Origin: JBNAVY01 sp049700195
Lineage (GTDB): Bacteria > Bacillota > Thermoanaerobacteria > Thermoanaerobacterales > Thermoanaerobacteraceae
Direction of reading: 5' to 3'
NCBI GenBank assembly: GCA_049700195.1
Contig: JBNAVY010000025.1
Span: forward strand, 1-26,711
Length of the DNA stretch: 26,711 nucleotides
Positions 13,806-23,358 of this stretch are shown here, piece after piece. The notes below the pieces were generated by a model that had not been told where the DNA came from, did no database searches, and saw nothing but the letters and a program-made list of their open reading frames with translations. The position numbers and the translations under genes are program-made. Every line of letters begins with the position of its first letter. The stretch's first letter is position 1.

Positions 13806-15689
13806 ATGCAGTCAAATCTAATACTGCTAAGTATTGTGGCACCAATATTATTTGGAGTCATAACATTTTTTTTAAAAAAGGCTTCAGTGCGTAAAGTTTT
13901 TGTAACCGTGTCTTTGGCTGTAATCGTTTTATCTTCATTTTTTATTTTAGGGATTGTTAAAGTACCTGATATTTTAAGTTCTCCATCTTATTATAATATT
14001 GTTGATTTATCTATTAAGATTGGAGATTTTGCACTTTTGCTCTATGTTCTTTATGTATCGTTTAAGATTAAAGAATGGAGGGCTACTCTTTTTGCTGTAC
14101 TTCAATTAGTACCTTTAACATATTTTGAATTCTTTATGTTAAAAGAACATACAGTACCTATGTTTTTTGCTGATGAATTATCAATAATTATGAATTTGAT
14201 TATTTCTATTGTTGGCTCTTTAATAGCTCTTTATGCATTTGGCTATATGGATCATCATGAAGAAGAGAAAAAAGTTTCTCCTACAAGACAACCTAGATTT
14301 TTCGCTATAATTCTTATATTTCTTGGTGCAATGAATGGTGTTGTATTTTCTAACAATTTAATGTGGATGTATTTCTTCTGGGAAATTACAACTTTAAGTT
14401 CTTACTTACTGATTTCTCATGATCAAACTGAGGAAGCTATAAAAAATGGTGCAAGAGCATTATGGATAAATATGATGGGAGGATTTTCTTTATTATTAGG
14501 AATAATATTTATTTACACAAATTTTGGAACAACCTCATTACAGGAAATTTTAAGTATAAATAATACTGTATATATTCTGTTGCCTATGTTCTTTATTGCC
14601 TTTGCAGCTTTTACAAAATCTGCGCAGTTGCCATTTCAAAGCTGGCTTTTAGGTGCAATGGTTGCTCCAACGCCTGTTTCTGCTCTTTTGCATTCCAGCA
14701 CAATGGTAAAAGCAGGGATTTATATCTTGTTAAGATTTTCACCATTATTCCAAGGAACAATTCTGAGCTATTTTATTGCAGTATTTGGTGCCTTTACTTT
14801 TATTGCTGCAGCAGCTTTAGCTATTAGCCAGAGCAATGCCAAAAGAATTTTGGCATATTCTACAATATCAAATTTGGGACTTATGATAGCAAGTATTGGT
14901 ATAAATACTCCTAGTGCAATAGCAGCAGCTATTTTGTTATTAATTTTTCATGCTGTTTCGAAAGCTCTATTGTTCTTATCGGTTGGTAATATTGAACAAC
15001 ACATTGGAAGTAGAGATATTGAAGATATGAAAGGGCTTATCAATAAAATGCCTATCACTGCCTTTATAACCTTTGTTGGTATTCTTACGCTTATGATCGC
15101 ACCATTTGGAATGCTTATATCTAAATGGCTTATAATAGAGTCTGCATCATATCAAGCAGGAGTTGCGATTTTATTGGCCATAGGAAGTGCTTTGACGGTC
15201 TTGTACTATACAAGGTGGATTGGAAATCTTCTTTCTGGCACGTATAGTAGTAAGCATTCAAAAGAACATATGAATACTTCAGTTGGTATTGCTTTATATT
15301 CTCTGACATCTATAGCTATATTGTTAAGTTTTGTTATTACGGGTCTATATAATATGCTTATAATGCCTCAAATAACAAGCATGAAAATGGATGTTGCATT
15401 AAAGGCAACTTTGGGATACTTATACACAGATCATGGTGGATTTTCAATTATACCAGTGTTTGTAGTTTTAATATTAGCAATATTTATAACATTATATTCT
15501 ACAAGAAAATCAGAAAAGATTGTTAAAACTACTCCTTATGGATGTGGTCTAAACTATTCTGAAGAGGATGGATTTGATATTAAAAATTATTATTTAGGTA
15601 CAGTAATTAGCGAATCTTCTATGACAAAATATTTTAATTATATTTCTATTGCGTTAATTGTTGTTCTTTTAGGAGGTGCTTTAATATGA
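13806..15689 (+). CDS. echA: Ech-type hydrogenase membrane subunit EchA (NuoL/MrpA-like antiporter)
   Basis: About 627 residues and strongly hydrophobic, with roughly 15 membrane segments. It belongs to the proton-conducting NuoL/MrpA/HyfB family; the hallmarks are the NMMGGFSLLLG helix, LPFQSWLLGAMVAPTPVSALLHSSTMVKAGIYI (seen as QLPFQSWL, PTPVSALLHSSTMVKAG) and the lysine-bearing LLIFHAVSKALLFL. In the complex it forms the ion-translocating arm that couples ferredoxin oxidation and H2 evolution to proton or sodium transport. I chose ATG 13806, with GAGGTG 6 bases upstream, over the in-frame TTG at 13785. Its last codons overlap echB by 4 bases (ATGA). Confidence 0.94.
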   Translation: MQSNLILLSIVAPILFGVITFFLKKASVRKVFVTVSLAVIVLSSFFILGIVKVPDILSSPSYYNIVDLSIKIGDFALLLYVLYVSFKIKEWRATLFAVLQLVPLTYFEFFMLKEHTVPMFFADELSIIMNLIISIVGSLIALYAFGYMDHHEEEKKVSPTRQPRFFAIILIFLGAMNGVVFSNNLMWMYFFWEITTLSSYLLISHDQTEEAIKNGARALWINMMGGFSLLLGIIFIYTNFGTTSLQEILSINNTVYILLPMFFIAFAAFTKSAQLPFQSWLLGAMVAPTPVSALLHSSTMVKAGIYILLRFSPLFQGTILSYFIAVFGAFTFIAAAALAISQSNAKRILAYSTISNLGLMIASIGINTPSAIAAAILLLIFHAVSKALLFLSVGNIEQHIGSRDIEDMKGLINKMPITAFITFVGILTLMIAPFGMLISKWLIIESASYQAGVAILLAIGSALTVLYYTRWIGNLLSGTYSSKHSKEHMNTSVGIALYSLTSIAILLSFVITGLYNMLIMPQITSMKMDVALKATLGYLYTDHGGFSIIPVFVVLILAIFITLYSTRKSEKIVKTTPYGCGLNYSEEDGFDIKNYYLGTVISESSMTKYFNYISIALIVVLLGGALI

Positions 15690-16540
15690 GCATAATAAAT
15701 ATATTAATTTTTATAGCTGCAATATTGATTACACCAATAATTGGAGGCTTTTTGTCGGGAATTGATCGTAAAGTTACTGCGCTTATACAAGGTAGATATG
15801 GTCCTCCTATAAGACAGCCATTTTATGATGTTATAAAATTGCTGTATAAGCAGAAACTATTAGTAAACAACCTACAGGTTTTTTCAGCTTATATATATTT
15901 GTTATCAGCGATGCTGTCTATTGGGCTTCTTGCTATAAAAGCAGATTTGCTTATGATAATTTTTGTTATGTCTGTAGGTGTTGTATTTTACATTGCAGGA
16001 GCGCTTTCGGCAAAATCTTCATATAGTCAGGTAGGTGCACAAAGAGAACTTATGCAGATGCTTGCATATGAGCCCATTTTGATTTTTTTTGTTATTGCAG
16101 TGTACAATGTAACTGGCAGTTTTAATATTGGAGAGATAATGATGCATAAAACCTTGCTTGCTGATTTACCACTGATTTTTTTATTGTTAGGATTGGTTCT
16201 TACTATAAAATTAAAAAAATCACCTTTTGATTTATCTTCATCAGAGCATGCACATCAAGAATTGGTCAGAGGTATTTTAACCGATTATTCTGGGCCATAT
16301 TTGGCATTAATACATCTTGGTGACTGGTATGAGATGGTTTTTATACTTGCTTTAATAGCATTAATGTGGTCGGCCAATCTATTTATTGGTGCTTTGATTG
16401 CCCTGGCTGTTTTCTTTGTGGATATTATAATTGACAATATTACTGCCAGATTAACTGTAAGATGGATGCTTGAATTTAGTTGGGCAATAAGTATTTTGTT
16501 TACAGTTGTTAATATAGCTTATATATATTTTAGGAGGTAA
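15686..16540 (+). CDS. echB: Ech-type hydrogenase membrane subunit EchB (NuoH-like)
   Basis: 284 residues with about eight membrane helices, homologous to complex I subunit NuoH, which links the hydrophilic and membrane arms. Signatures are GPPIRQPFYDVIKLLYKQ near the N-terminus, the AYEPILIFF helix and SPFDLSSSEHAHQEL followed by GDWYEM. The acidic residues in these loops line the quinone-like cavity in relatives. It starts inside the echA stop (ATGA), after the GGAGG of TTTAGGAGGTGC, and is followed by echC after 5 bases. Confidence 0.95.
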   Translation: MSIINILIFIAAILITPIIGGFLSGIDRKVTALIQGRYGPPIRQPFYDVIKLLYKQKLLVNNLQVFSAYIYLLSAMLSIGLLAIKADLLMIIFVMSVGVVFYIAGALSAKSSYSQVGAQRELMQMLAYEPILIFFVIAVYNVTGSFNIGEIMMHKTLLADLPLIFLLLGLVLTIKLKKSPFDLSSSEHAHQELVRGILTDYSGPYLALIHLGDWYEMVFILALIALMWSANLFIGALIALAVFFVDIIIDNITARLTVRWMLEFSWAISILFTVVNIAYIYFRR

Positions 16541-16545
16541 TTGAT

Positions 16546-17013
16546 TTGGGTTTAAAGGAATTTGTAGAAAAGTCTTTTAAAAAATCCCCATGGGTTCTAC
16601 ATTACAATTGCAGCAGTTGTAATGGATGTGATATAGAAATTTTGGCCTGTATGACTCCTTTATACGATATGGAAAGATTTGGAATGGTCAATGTTGGGAA
16701 CCCTAAACATGCTGATATTTTAGTAGTTACGGGTACGGTTAACACTAGGAATAAAGAAGTTTTAAAAAATTTATATGATCAAATGCCAGATCCAAAAGTA
16801 GTTGTTGCTGTTGGTGTATGTGCTGCAACAGGTGGTATTTTTAGAGAAGCATATAATGTTTTGGGTGGAATAGATAAGGTGATACCTGTTGATGTATATG
16901 TACCTGGATGTCCAGCAAAGCCGGAGGCTATTATAGATGGTCTATATCGTGCAACAGAAATTCTGAAAAACAAATATGAGAAAATGGGAAAATCTGAAGA
17001 GGTGTTAAAATGA
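16546..17013 (+). CDS. echC: Ech-type [NiFe] hydrogenase small subunit EchC (NuoB-like)
   Basis: 155 residues, peripheral to the cytoplasmic side of the membrane. It carries the proximal [4Fe-4S] cluster next to the NiFe site. Ligands are visible: CSSCNGCDIE (two cysteines of the CxxCxGC group), GVCAATGGIF and PGCPAKPE. It lacks the extra C-terminal clusters and twin-arginine signal of uptake-hydrogenase small subunits, as expected for group 4 enzymes. It starts at TTG 16546 after AGGAGG and overlaps echD by 4 bases (ATGA). Confidence 0.96.
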   Translation: MGLKEFVEKSFKKSPWVLHYNCSSCNGCDIEILACMTPLYDMERFGMVNVGNPKHADILVVTGTVNTRNKEVLKNLYDQMPDPKVVVAVGVCAATGGIFREAYNVLGGIDKVIPVDVYVPGCPAKPEAIIDGLYRATEILKNKYEKMGKSEEVLK

Positions 17014-17387
17014 TTAATAGTCGCGAAGTTGCATTAGATCAGATTGAAAAAGAGTCAAAATTTTATTATGATAATGGCTACAGATTTGTTACTGAAACGT
17101 GTCTTGAAGAGGAAAGCAGATTCAAAATAATCTACACATTTGAAAAAAATTATGAATTGGAAAATTTCCATATTTTTGTATCACCAACAGAAGATGTACC
17201 GAGTATATCAAACATATATTTTGCTGCACTTCCTGTTGAAAATGAAATACATGAAATGTTTGGACTTAAATTTAAAAATCTGGCACTTGATTTTCAGGGT
17301 CTGTTATTTTTAGGAGAATTTGCTCCAATCTCTCCCCAAGCTAGTATAGAAATAATGAGAAGGGATAAGGGTGATAAGAATGAATGA
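17010..17387 (+). CDS. echD: Ech-type hydrogenase subunit EchD (NuoC-like)
   Basis: 125 residues, soluble, matching the 30-kDa subunit of complex I (NuoC) in shortened form. The diagnostic segment is YFAALPVENEIHEMFGLKFKNL, seen as PVENEIHEMFG. It has no cofactor and probably helps to hold the large and small subunits together. It overlaps echC by 4 bases and echE by 8 bases, a sign of coupled translation. Confidence 0.92.
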   Translation: MINSREVALDQIEKESKFYYDNGYRFVTETCLEEESRFKIIYTFEKNYELENFHIFVSPTEDVPSISNIYFAALPVENEIHEMFGLKFKNLALDFQGLLFLGEFAPISPQASIEIMRRDKGDKNE

Positions 17388-18462
17388 TAAAAGTACAATA
17401 CCATTTGGGCCTCAACATCCTGTTTTACCTGAGCCCATACATTTAAAATTAATCGTTGAAGATGAAAAAGTTGTAGAAGCTTATCCTGCTTTTGGTTTTG
17501 TTCACAGAGGACTTGAACTTCTTGTTAAGAAAAAGGATTTTAATCAGATGGTTTATGTTGTTGACCACATTTGTGGAATTTGCAGTGCTATGCATGGAGA
17601 ATCTTATTGTCAGGCTGTAGAAAAATTAATAGGTATTGAAGTTCCTGACAGAGCAAAATATTTAAGAGTTATTTGGGCTGAAATTCATAGAATCCATAGC
17701 CATCTTCTTTGGTTTGGACTTTTAGCAGATGCTTTTGGATTTGAAAATTTATTTATGTTAGCATGGCGAATAAGGGAAAAAATCATGGATATTCTTGAAG
17801 CCACATCTGGAAACAGAGTAATTATTTCAGTAAATATAGTTGGCGGTGTAAGAAAGGATATAAGTGAAGAACAATTTAAATGGGTACTTGATGAACTTAA
17901 TGAAGTCGAAAAAGGATTGAAAGAAATTGAAAAAATAGTTAGAAATAACTATACTATTAAGCAAAGGACTGTTGGGATAGGAGTGCTTTCTAAAGAACAA
18001 GCCTATATGTTAGGTGCTGTAGGACCTACATTAAGAGGTAGCGGTGTATCATCTGATATGAGAACTTTAGGTTATGCTGCGTATAAGTATCTTGATTTTG
18101 AGCCTATAATAGAAAATGAAGGTGATACTTATGCTAGGACTATTGTAAGAGTAAGAGAAATGCTTCAGTCAATAGATCTTGTAAGGCAAGCAATAAGTAA
18201 AATACCTCAGGGCGACTTGAATATAAAAGTGAAACCTAATTTACCAGAAGGTGAAGTAATAGAAAGAGTTGAACAGCCAAGAGGAGAAGTTTTTTACTAT
18301 ATTAAATCATTAGGCGGCAAATCTCTTGATAGATTAAGAATAAGAACTCCTACCTTTGCAAATCTGGCTCCTCTTTTAAGTATGCTTCCAGGTAGTACGT
18401 TAGCTGATATACCGGTATTGGTTTTAACAATTGATCCTTGTATTAGCTGTACAGAAAGGTAG
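17380..18462 (+). CDS. echE: Ech-type [NiFe] hydrogenase large subunit EchE (NuoD-like)
   Basis: About 360 residues, holding the NiFe active site. The N-terminal nickel ligands are in DHICGICSAMHGESY (CxxC), and the C-terminal pair is in DPCISCTER. The start IPFGPQHPVLPEP is typical of the NuoD/large-subunit fold. Only three residues follow the last cysteine, so there is no C-terminal extension to cleave, as reported for CooH/EchE-type subunits, and no maturation endopeptidase gene is seen in the operon. I chose ATG 17380, with AAGGGTG about 6 bases upstream; the frame is open to GTG 17371. Nickel and Fe(CN)2CO insertion should come from the Hyp proteins encoded downstream. Confidence 0.96.
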   Translation: MNDKSTIPFGPQHPVLPEPIHLKLIVEDEKVVEAYPAFGFVHRGLELLVKKKDFNQMVYVVDHICGICSAMHGESYCQAVEKLIGIEVPDRAKYLRVIWAEIHRIHSHLLWFGLLADAFGFENLFMLAWRIREKIMDILEATSGNRVIISVNIVGGVRKDISEEQFKWVLDELNEVEKGLKEIEKIVRNNYTIKQRTVGIGVLSKEQAYMLGAVGPTLRGSGVSSDMRTLGYAAYKYLDFEPIIENEGDTYARTIVRVREMLQSIDLVRQAISKIPQGDLNIKVKPNLPEGEVIERVEQPRGEVFYYIKSLGGKSLDRLRIRTPTFANLAPLLSMLPGSTLADIPVLVLTIDPCISCTER

Positions 18463-18471
18463 GTGTTATAA

Positions 18472-18843
18472 ATGTTAGATATGTTTAAAAATGTTATGAA
18501 TAACCTTACACACAAGCCAGCAACCAGAAAATACCCTTTTGAAAAGAGGGAACCTTTTGAAAGAGCTAGGGGTCATATAGAGAATGATATAGATAAATGT
18601 ATTTTATGTGGTATTTGTCAAAGAGTTTGTCCTTCTAACTGTATACAAGTTAATAGAAAAGAAGGAACATGGAAATTAGAGCCATTTTCTTGTATAATTT
18701 GTGGTGTTTGTGTAGATTCGTGTCCTACAAAGTCCTTGGTTATGGTAAAAGAATACAGGCCAATTTCTGCTGAAAAATATGATGTAGTGCAGCAAAAACC
18801 ACCTCAAGCTTCTTCTGACAAGGAAAAGAAAGAAGGAGTTTAA
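18472..18843 (+). CDS. echF: Ech-type hydrogenase polyferredoxin subunit EchF (NuoI-like)
   Basis: 123 residues with two [4Fe-4S] motifs of the 8Fe ferredoxin type, CILCGICQRVCPSNC and CIICGVCVDSCPT. It accepts electrons from reduced ferredoxin and passes them to EchC. The N-terminal segment KREPFERARGHIENDIDKC is typical of NuoI/EchF, and a charged, low-complexity tail ends the protein. The start is ATG 18472; hypA begins one base after its stop, joining the structural and maturation halves of the operon. Confidence 0.95.
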   Translation: MLDMFKNVMNNLTHKPATRKYPFEKREPFERARGHIENDIDKCILCGICQRVCPSNCIQVNRKEGTWKLEPFSCIICGVCVDSCPTKSLVMVKEYRPISAEKYDVVQQKPPQASSDKEKKEGV

Positions 18844-18844
18844 A

Positions 18845-19186
18845 GTGCATGAATTATCGGTAACACAAAATATGGTTGATCTTGTAGTAGAAGAAGGCAA
18901 AAAGAGAGATGTTAATAAAGTTACAAAGGTAACTGTTGTCATAGGAGAATTAACTGGACTGGAAAGTGAAAGTATACAGTTTTATTTTGATGTTCTAAGT
19001 GAAAATACTATAGCAGAAGGTGCTGAACTTGTATTTAAAAAAATAAAAGCACAGTTTAAATGTAGTCAGTGTGGTAATATTTTTGAAAGAGGAAACTTTA
19101 GTTTTAATTGTCCAATATGTGGAGCATCAGGTGTATTAGTGGATAAAGGTAAAGAATTTTATATAGAAAGTATAGGAGTTGAATGA
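18845..19186 (+). CDS. hypA: Hydrogenase nickel-insertion protein HypA
   Basis: 113 residues. The start GTG gives MHELSVTQNM, in which the N-terminal amine and His2 bind nickel in homologues. The zinc site is formed by CSQCGNIF and CPICGAS. HypA acts with the GTPase HypB to deliver nickel to the hydrogenase large subunit. GAAGGAG precedes the start. It is the first of the six maturation genes. Confidence 0.97.
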   Translation: MHELSVTQNMVDLVVEEGKKRDVNKVTKVTVVIGELTGLESESIQFYFDVLSENTIAEGAELVFKKIKAQFKCSQCGNIFERGNFSFNCPICGASGVLVDKGKEFYIESIGVE

Positions 19187-19189
19187 GTA

Positions 19190-19846
19190 ATGGAAGAAAT
19201 AGTAATAATTAAGGATGTTTTAGAGGCTAATAATAATGTTGCAGATATAAATAAAAATATCAAAGATGACCGCAATATATTGATGGTTAATCTTATAGGT
19301 GCTCCGGGTACAGGCAAGACTACTTTTTTGTTAAAAGCCATTGAAAATTTAAGTATACAATGCGGGGTTATAGAAGGTGATGTTACATCAGATATTGATG
19401 CAAAAAAAATGGCAGAAAAAAATATTCCTGTAGTCCAAATTAATACAGGTGGTTCATGTCATTTAAATGCTGGTTCTGTAAACAGGGCACTTGAAAGTAT
19501 AAATTTTGATAATGGGATATTATTTATAGAAAATGTAGGAAATTTAATATGTCCATCTGGTTTTGAACTAGGTGAGGATTTTAAATTAGCTATTGCAAAT
19601 GTTACAGAAGGAGATGATAAGCCATATAAATATCCTTTATTATTTACAAAAGCTAAAGCTGTAATTTTAAATAAAATAGATATGCTTCCATATTTTGAAT
19701 TTGATAAGAAGTTTTTCTATGATGGTATTAGAGCATTAAATCCGGATGTACCAATTTTTGAGGTATCTTCGAGAACAGGAGAAGGTTTTGAGGAGTTTGT
19801 AAAATGGCTAGAAGAGCAATACAAAAAATTCATGGAAAGCAAATAA
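19190..19846 (+). CDS. hypB: Hydrogenase nickel-insertion GTPase HypB
   Basis: 218 residues, a SIMIBI-class GTPase. Visible are Walker A GAPGTGKTT, the GDVTSDIDAKK switch, the metal site GGSCHLNAG (canonical CHLDA, Asn for Asp here), ENVGNLICPS and the guanine motif NKID. There is no His-rich stretch or CCxxGC motif at the N-terminus, so it should not store nickel. It follows hypA after 3 bases, and its end overlaps hypF by 43 bases. Confidence 0.96.
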   Translation: MEEIVIIKDVLEANNNVADINKNIKDDRNILMVNLIGAPGTGKTTFLLKAIENLSIQCGVIEGDVTSDIDAKKMAEKNIPVVQINTGGSCHLNAGSVNRALESINFDNGILFIENVGNLICPSGFELGEDFKLAIANVTEGDDKPYKYPLLFTKAKAVILNKIDMLPYFEFDKKFFYDGIRALNPDVPIFEVSSRTGEGFEEFVKWLEEQYKKFMESK

Positions 19847-22059
19847 AGGTTGAAGGAATTGTACAGGGCGTTGGTTTTCGCCCTTTTGTATTTGGACTTG
19901 CAAAAAAATTCGAATTAAAAGGTATTGTATATAATGCATCATCAGGGGTTTACATTAATATAGAAGGAACAAAAGAAAACATTGATAATTTTATGAAAGA
20001 ACTTGAAGAAAATCCTCCACAGCTTGCTGTTATAGATTCGATTATGTCTGAGGATGTTCAGATTATTGGATATACAGATTTTAATATTATATTAAGTAAA
20101 GATGAGGATGGATTTGTTCCTGTGTCACCTGATATGGGGGTTTGTAATGAGTGTTTGAAAGAAATGAGAGATCCTAATAATAGAAGATATAAATATCCTT
20201 TTATAAACTGCACAAACTGTGGGCCAAGGTTTTCCATAATTGAAGACATACCTTATGATAGACCAAAAACATCGATGAAGGTTTTTCCAATGTGTCCTTT
20301 ATGTTTAGAAGAATATAGCAATCCAACAGATAGAAGATTTCATGCACAGCCAGTAGCATGTTTTGATTGTGGTCCTACGCTTAAAGTAATAGGTGCTGAG
20401 TGTGAAAAAGATGAAATTGGGTGTATTGCTAATGCTCTTAAATCTGGTAAAATTGTTGCCATAAAAGGTATTGGCGGTTTTCATCTTGCTGTAAATGCAT
20501 TAGATGAAAATGCTGTTTTAAGATTAAGAGAAAGAAAGAAAAGATACGGTAAACCCTTTGCCTTAATGATGAAGGACATTAATGAAGTACGAAAATATTG
20601 TATATTATGTGAAGAAGAAGAAAAGCTTCTTTTAAGCCAGAAAAGACCTATAGTTCTTTTAAAAAAGAAAAATAATAAGATTGCAGGAGCTATTGCTGAA
20701 AATCTTGATAATGTAGGAGTTATGCTGCCATATACTCCTGTTCACTATCTTATAATGGACGAGATTGATTTTCCAATAGTTATGACAAGCGGTAATGTAA
20801 GTGAAGAACCTATCTGTAAAGATAATGAAGATGCCTTAAATAAACTTAAAGATATAGCAGATATATTTTTGCTAAACAATAGAAGAATTGTTAATAGAAT
20901 AGATGATACAGTAACTTCTTATAATAGCAAAGCTGAGAGAATTATAAGGAGGGCAAGAGGGTATGCGCCACAGCCAATTCTTTTAAAAAAAGATGTAAAA
21001 GCAAAAATATTAGCAGTAGGTGGATTTTATAAAAATACTTTTTGTTTTGTAGAGGGCAAATATGCTTTTATGAGTCATCATATAGGTGATTTGGATAGTG
21101 AAGAAACATTTAAATATTATATGGAAGAAATAGAAAAATACAAAAAACTTTTCCGCGTGAAACCAGATTATATTGCCCATGATATGCATAAAGGATATAT
21201 TTCAACACAATATGCCTTATCCAATGATTTGCCTCTAATAGCAGTACAGCATCACCATGCCCATATAGCAAGCTGTATGGCAGAATATGGGTTAGATGAG
21301 AAAGTTATTGGTATAGCTTATGATGGTACGGGTTATGGTACTGACGGCAATATCTGGGGGGCAGAATTTTTAATATGTGATTTAAAAGATTTTGAAAGAT
21401 TAGGGCATCTAAATTATAAGCCGCTTCCAGGAGGAGATCTGGCAATTAAAAAAATATATAGAACTGCAATTGGTTTTATAGCAGATGATTTAGATATATA
21501 TAATGATTTCATAATTAAATTTGATAGTAAGGAAATTGAAATTATAAAAATGCAAATAGAAAAAAACCTCAACACTCCAAAAGTTTCAAGTATGGGGAGA
21601 TTTTTTGATGCAGTTTCATCACTTATAAATTTGAAAAATGAGGTAATTTTTGAAGGACAAGGAGCAATGGAATTAGAGAGTATAATAAAAAATACAAATG
21701 AGTATTATGAGTATAAAATAAAAAATGATGGAAGTTATGTAGTAGAAACAGACATTATATTAAGACAAGTTTATAAGGATTTTCTAAATGGAGTTGAAAA
21801 AGGAATTATTGCAGCGAAATTTCATAATACTATTGTAGAATTTACTTTATATATTGCTATTAAATTAAGAGAACAATTTAAAATTAATAAAGTAATTTTG
21901 AGCGGAGGAAGTTTTCAAAATAGATATTTGCTTAATAATATAATTTCAAAACTAAACAATTTTAATTTTGAGGTATTTTCTAACAGCAAGGTTCCTTGTA
22001 ATGATGGTGGTATTTCTTTGGGACAGGCTGTTATTGCAAATAAAAAACTGGAGGGGTAG
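19804..22059 (+). CDS. hypF: Carbamoyltransferase HypF
   Basis: 751 residues, full length. It converts carbamoyl phosphate to carbamoyl-AMP and transfers the carbamoyl group to the C-terminal cysteine of HypE, the source of the cyanide ligands. Domains in order are acylphosphatase (GIVQGVGFRPFVF), two zinc fingers (CNECLKEM...CTNCGPRF and CPLCLEEY...CFDCGP), a YrdC-like domain (KSGKIVAIKGIGGFHLAVNA) and a Kae1/O-carbamoyltransferase-like domain (HHHAHIASCMAEY, AYDGTGYGTDGNIWG, ILSGGSFQNRYL). ATG 19804 lies inside hypB but has GAGGAG 8 bases upstream, and no other start in this frame precedes the acylphosphatase motif, so the long overlap looks real. Confidence 0.97.
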   Translation: MARRAIQKIHGKQIKVEGIVQGVGFRPFVFGLAKKFELKGIVYNASSGVYINIEGTKENIDNFMKELEENPPQLAVIDSIMSEDVQIIGYTDFNIILSKDEDGFVPVSPDMGVCNECLKEMRDPNNRRYKYPFINCTNCGPRFSIIEDIPYDRPKTSMKVFPMCPLCLEEYSNPTDRRFHAQPVACFDCGPTLKVIGAECEKDEIGCIANALKSGKIVAIKGIGGFHLAVNALDENAVLRLRERKKRYGKPFALMMKDINEVRKYCILCEEEEKLLLSQKRPIVLLKKKNNKIAGAIAENLDNVGVMLPYTPVHYLIMDEIDFPIVMTSGNVSEEPICKDNEDALNKLKDIADIFLLNNRRIVNRIDDTVTSYNSKAERIIRRARGYAPQPILLKKDVKAKILAVGGFYKNTFCFVEGKYAFMSHHIGDLDSEETFKYYMEEIEKYKKLFRVKPDYIAHDMHKGYISTQYALSNDLPLIAVQHHHAHIASCMAEYGLDEKVIGIAYDGTGYGTDGNIWGAEFLICDLKDFERLGHLNYKPLPGGDLAIKKIYRTAIGFIADDLDIYNDFIIKFDSKEIEIIKMQIEKNLNTPKVSSMGRFFDAVSSLINLKNEVIFEGQGAMELESIIKNTNEYYEYKIKNDGSYVVETDIILRQVYKDFLNGVEKGIIAAKFHNTIVEFTLYIAIKLREQFKINKVILSGGSFQNRYLLNNIISKLNNFNFEVFSNSKVPCNDGGISLGQAVIANKKLEG

Positions 22060-22062
22060 ATA

Positions 22063-22305
22063 ATGTGTATAGCAGTACCAGTAAAAGTTGTAAAGATTGA
22101 AGGCAAAGTAGCAGAGACTGAACTTGATGGTATGATAAGTAGAGTTTCAGTTGAAATGGTTCCAAAAGTTAAAGTAGGAGATTATGTTATGGTTCACGCT
22201 GGACTTGCAATTAGTATAGTAGATAAAGATGAAGCAGAAATGCAAAGAGAACTTTGGGATGAATTGACGGAGGTTATACGTGATGCAAGAAAGCGAGATA
22301 ATTAA
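22063..22305 (+). CDS. hypC: Hydrogenase maturation chaperone HypC
   Basis: 80 residues. MCIAVPVKV gives the essential N-terminal Cys2, which in the HypC-HypD complex holds the iron of the Fe(CN)2CO unit. A small beta-barrel follows (GDYVMVHAGLAIS) and a C-terminal helix (EAEMQRELWDEL). A GGAGGGG ribosome site lies in the end of hypF. Its 3' end overlaps hypD by 23 bases. Confidence 0.97.
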   Translation: MCIAVPVKVVKIEGKVAETELDGMISRVSVEMVPKVKVGDYVMVHAGLAISIVDKDEAEMQRELWDELTEVIRDARKRDN

Positions 22306-23341
22306 AAAAGCCCGAGATATTATTGATTATCTAAATCCAGGCATACAGTTTAATATAATGGAAGTATGCGGATCTCATACTATGGCTATTTCTAAATATG
22401 GTTTAAGGCAAATATTGCCTAATAATATAAAATTGATTTCAGGGCCAGGATGTCCAGTTTGTGTTACTGCACAAAATGAAATAGATAGTGTTATAGAACT
22501 TGCAAATAAAAAAGTTTCAATAGCCACCTTTGGAGATTTAATAAGAGTTCCTGGGAACAAATCTTCATTACAGTCTGAGAGAGCCGAAGGTAAAGATATA
22601 AAAGTATTTTATTCTCCATTGGATGCTTTAAAATATGCTGAATCAAATCCTGATAAGGAGATTGTATTTATAGGTATTGGTTTTGAAACGACAATTCCAA
22701 CTGTTGCTGTTACAATAAAAGAAGCAAAAGAAAAAAATATTAAAAATTACAGTGTATATTGTCTTCATAAAACTATGCCCGAAGCTTTAAAAGCACTTAT
22801 TGAAGGGGGTTCTAATGTACAGGGCTTTTTATTGCCAGGACATGTAAGTGCAATAACTGGAGATAAAATATATAAATTTTTGTCCGAAAAATATAATATA
22901 GGAGGAATAATAGCAGGATTTGAAGCAGAAGATATATTGTTGAGCATAATAATGCTCCTGAAAAATTATAAAAATCCTATAATTGACATTCAATATAAAA
23001 GAGTTGTAAAACCAGAAGGTAATAAAAAAGCTTTAGAAATAATTGAAGAAATATTTGAACCTTGTGACAGTACGTGGAGAGGTTTGGGCGAGATACCGGG
23101 TTCAGGGTTAAAGATAAAAAGCAAATATAAAGATTTTGATGCTGCTTTGAAATTTGATCTTAAACCTATTGGAGATAATATTGAAATTAAAGGATGTAGA
23201 TGTGGTGATGTTTTAAAAGGGTTTATAAGCCCTAAAGAATGTCCGTTATTTGGTAAAGCATGTACTCCGGAAAACCCGGTGGGGCCTTGTATGGTATCTT
23301 CTGAAGGTTCATGTGCAGCTTTTTATAAATATGGTGGTTGA
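22283..23341 (+). CDS. hypD: Hydrogenase iron-cofactor assembly protein HypD
   Basis: About 352 residues. With HypC it is the scaffold on which the Fe(CN)2CO group is built. Conserved motifs are VCGSHTMAISKYGLRQILP (seen as CGSHTM), GPGCPVCVT with the CxxC redox pair, IGIGFETTIPT, LLPGHVSAITG, and the C-terminal [4Fe-4S] ligands in GCRCGDVLKGFISP, ECPLFGKACTP and GPCMVSSEGSC. Start ATG 22283 (or GTG 22280) after GGAGG, overlapping the hypC end. The stop overlaps the open frame ahead of hypE. Confidence 0.97.
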   Translation: MQESEIIKKARDIIDYLNPGIQFNIMEVCGSHTMAISKYGLRQILPNNIKLISGPGCPVCVTAQNEIDSVIELANKKVSIATFGDLIRVPGNKSSLQSERAEGKDIKVFYSPLDALKYAESNPDKEIVFIGIGFETTIPTVAVTIKEAKEKNIKNYSVYCLHKTMPEALKALIEGGSNVQGFLLPGHVSAITGDKIYKFLSEKYNIGGIIAGFEAEDILLSIIMLLKNYKNPIIDIQYKRVVKPEGNKKALEIIEEIFEPCDSTWRGLGEIPGSGLKIKSKYKDFDAALKFDLKPIGDNIEIKGCRCGDVLKGFISPKECPLFGKACTPENPVGPCMVSSEGSCAAFYKYGG

Positions 23342-23358
23342 TAAAAGGAGCGATTACA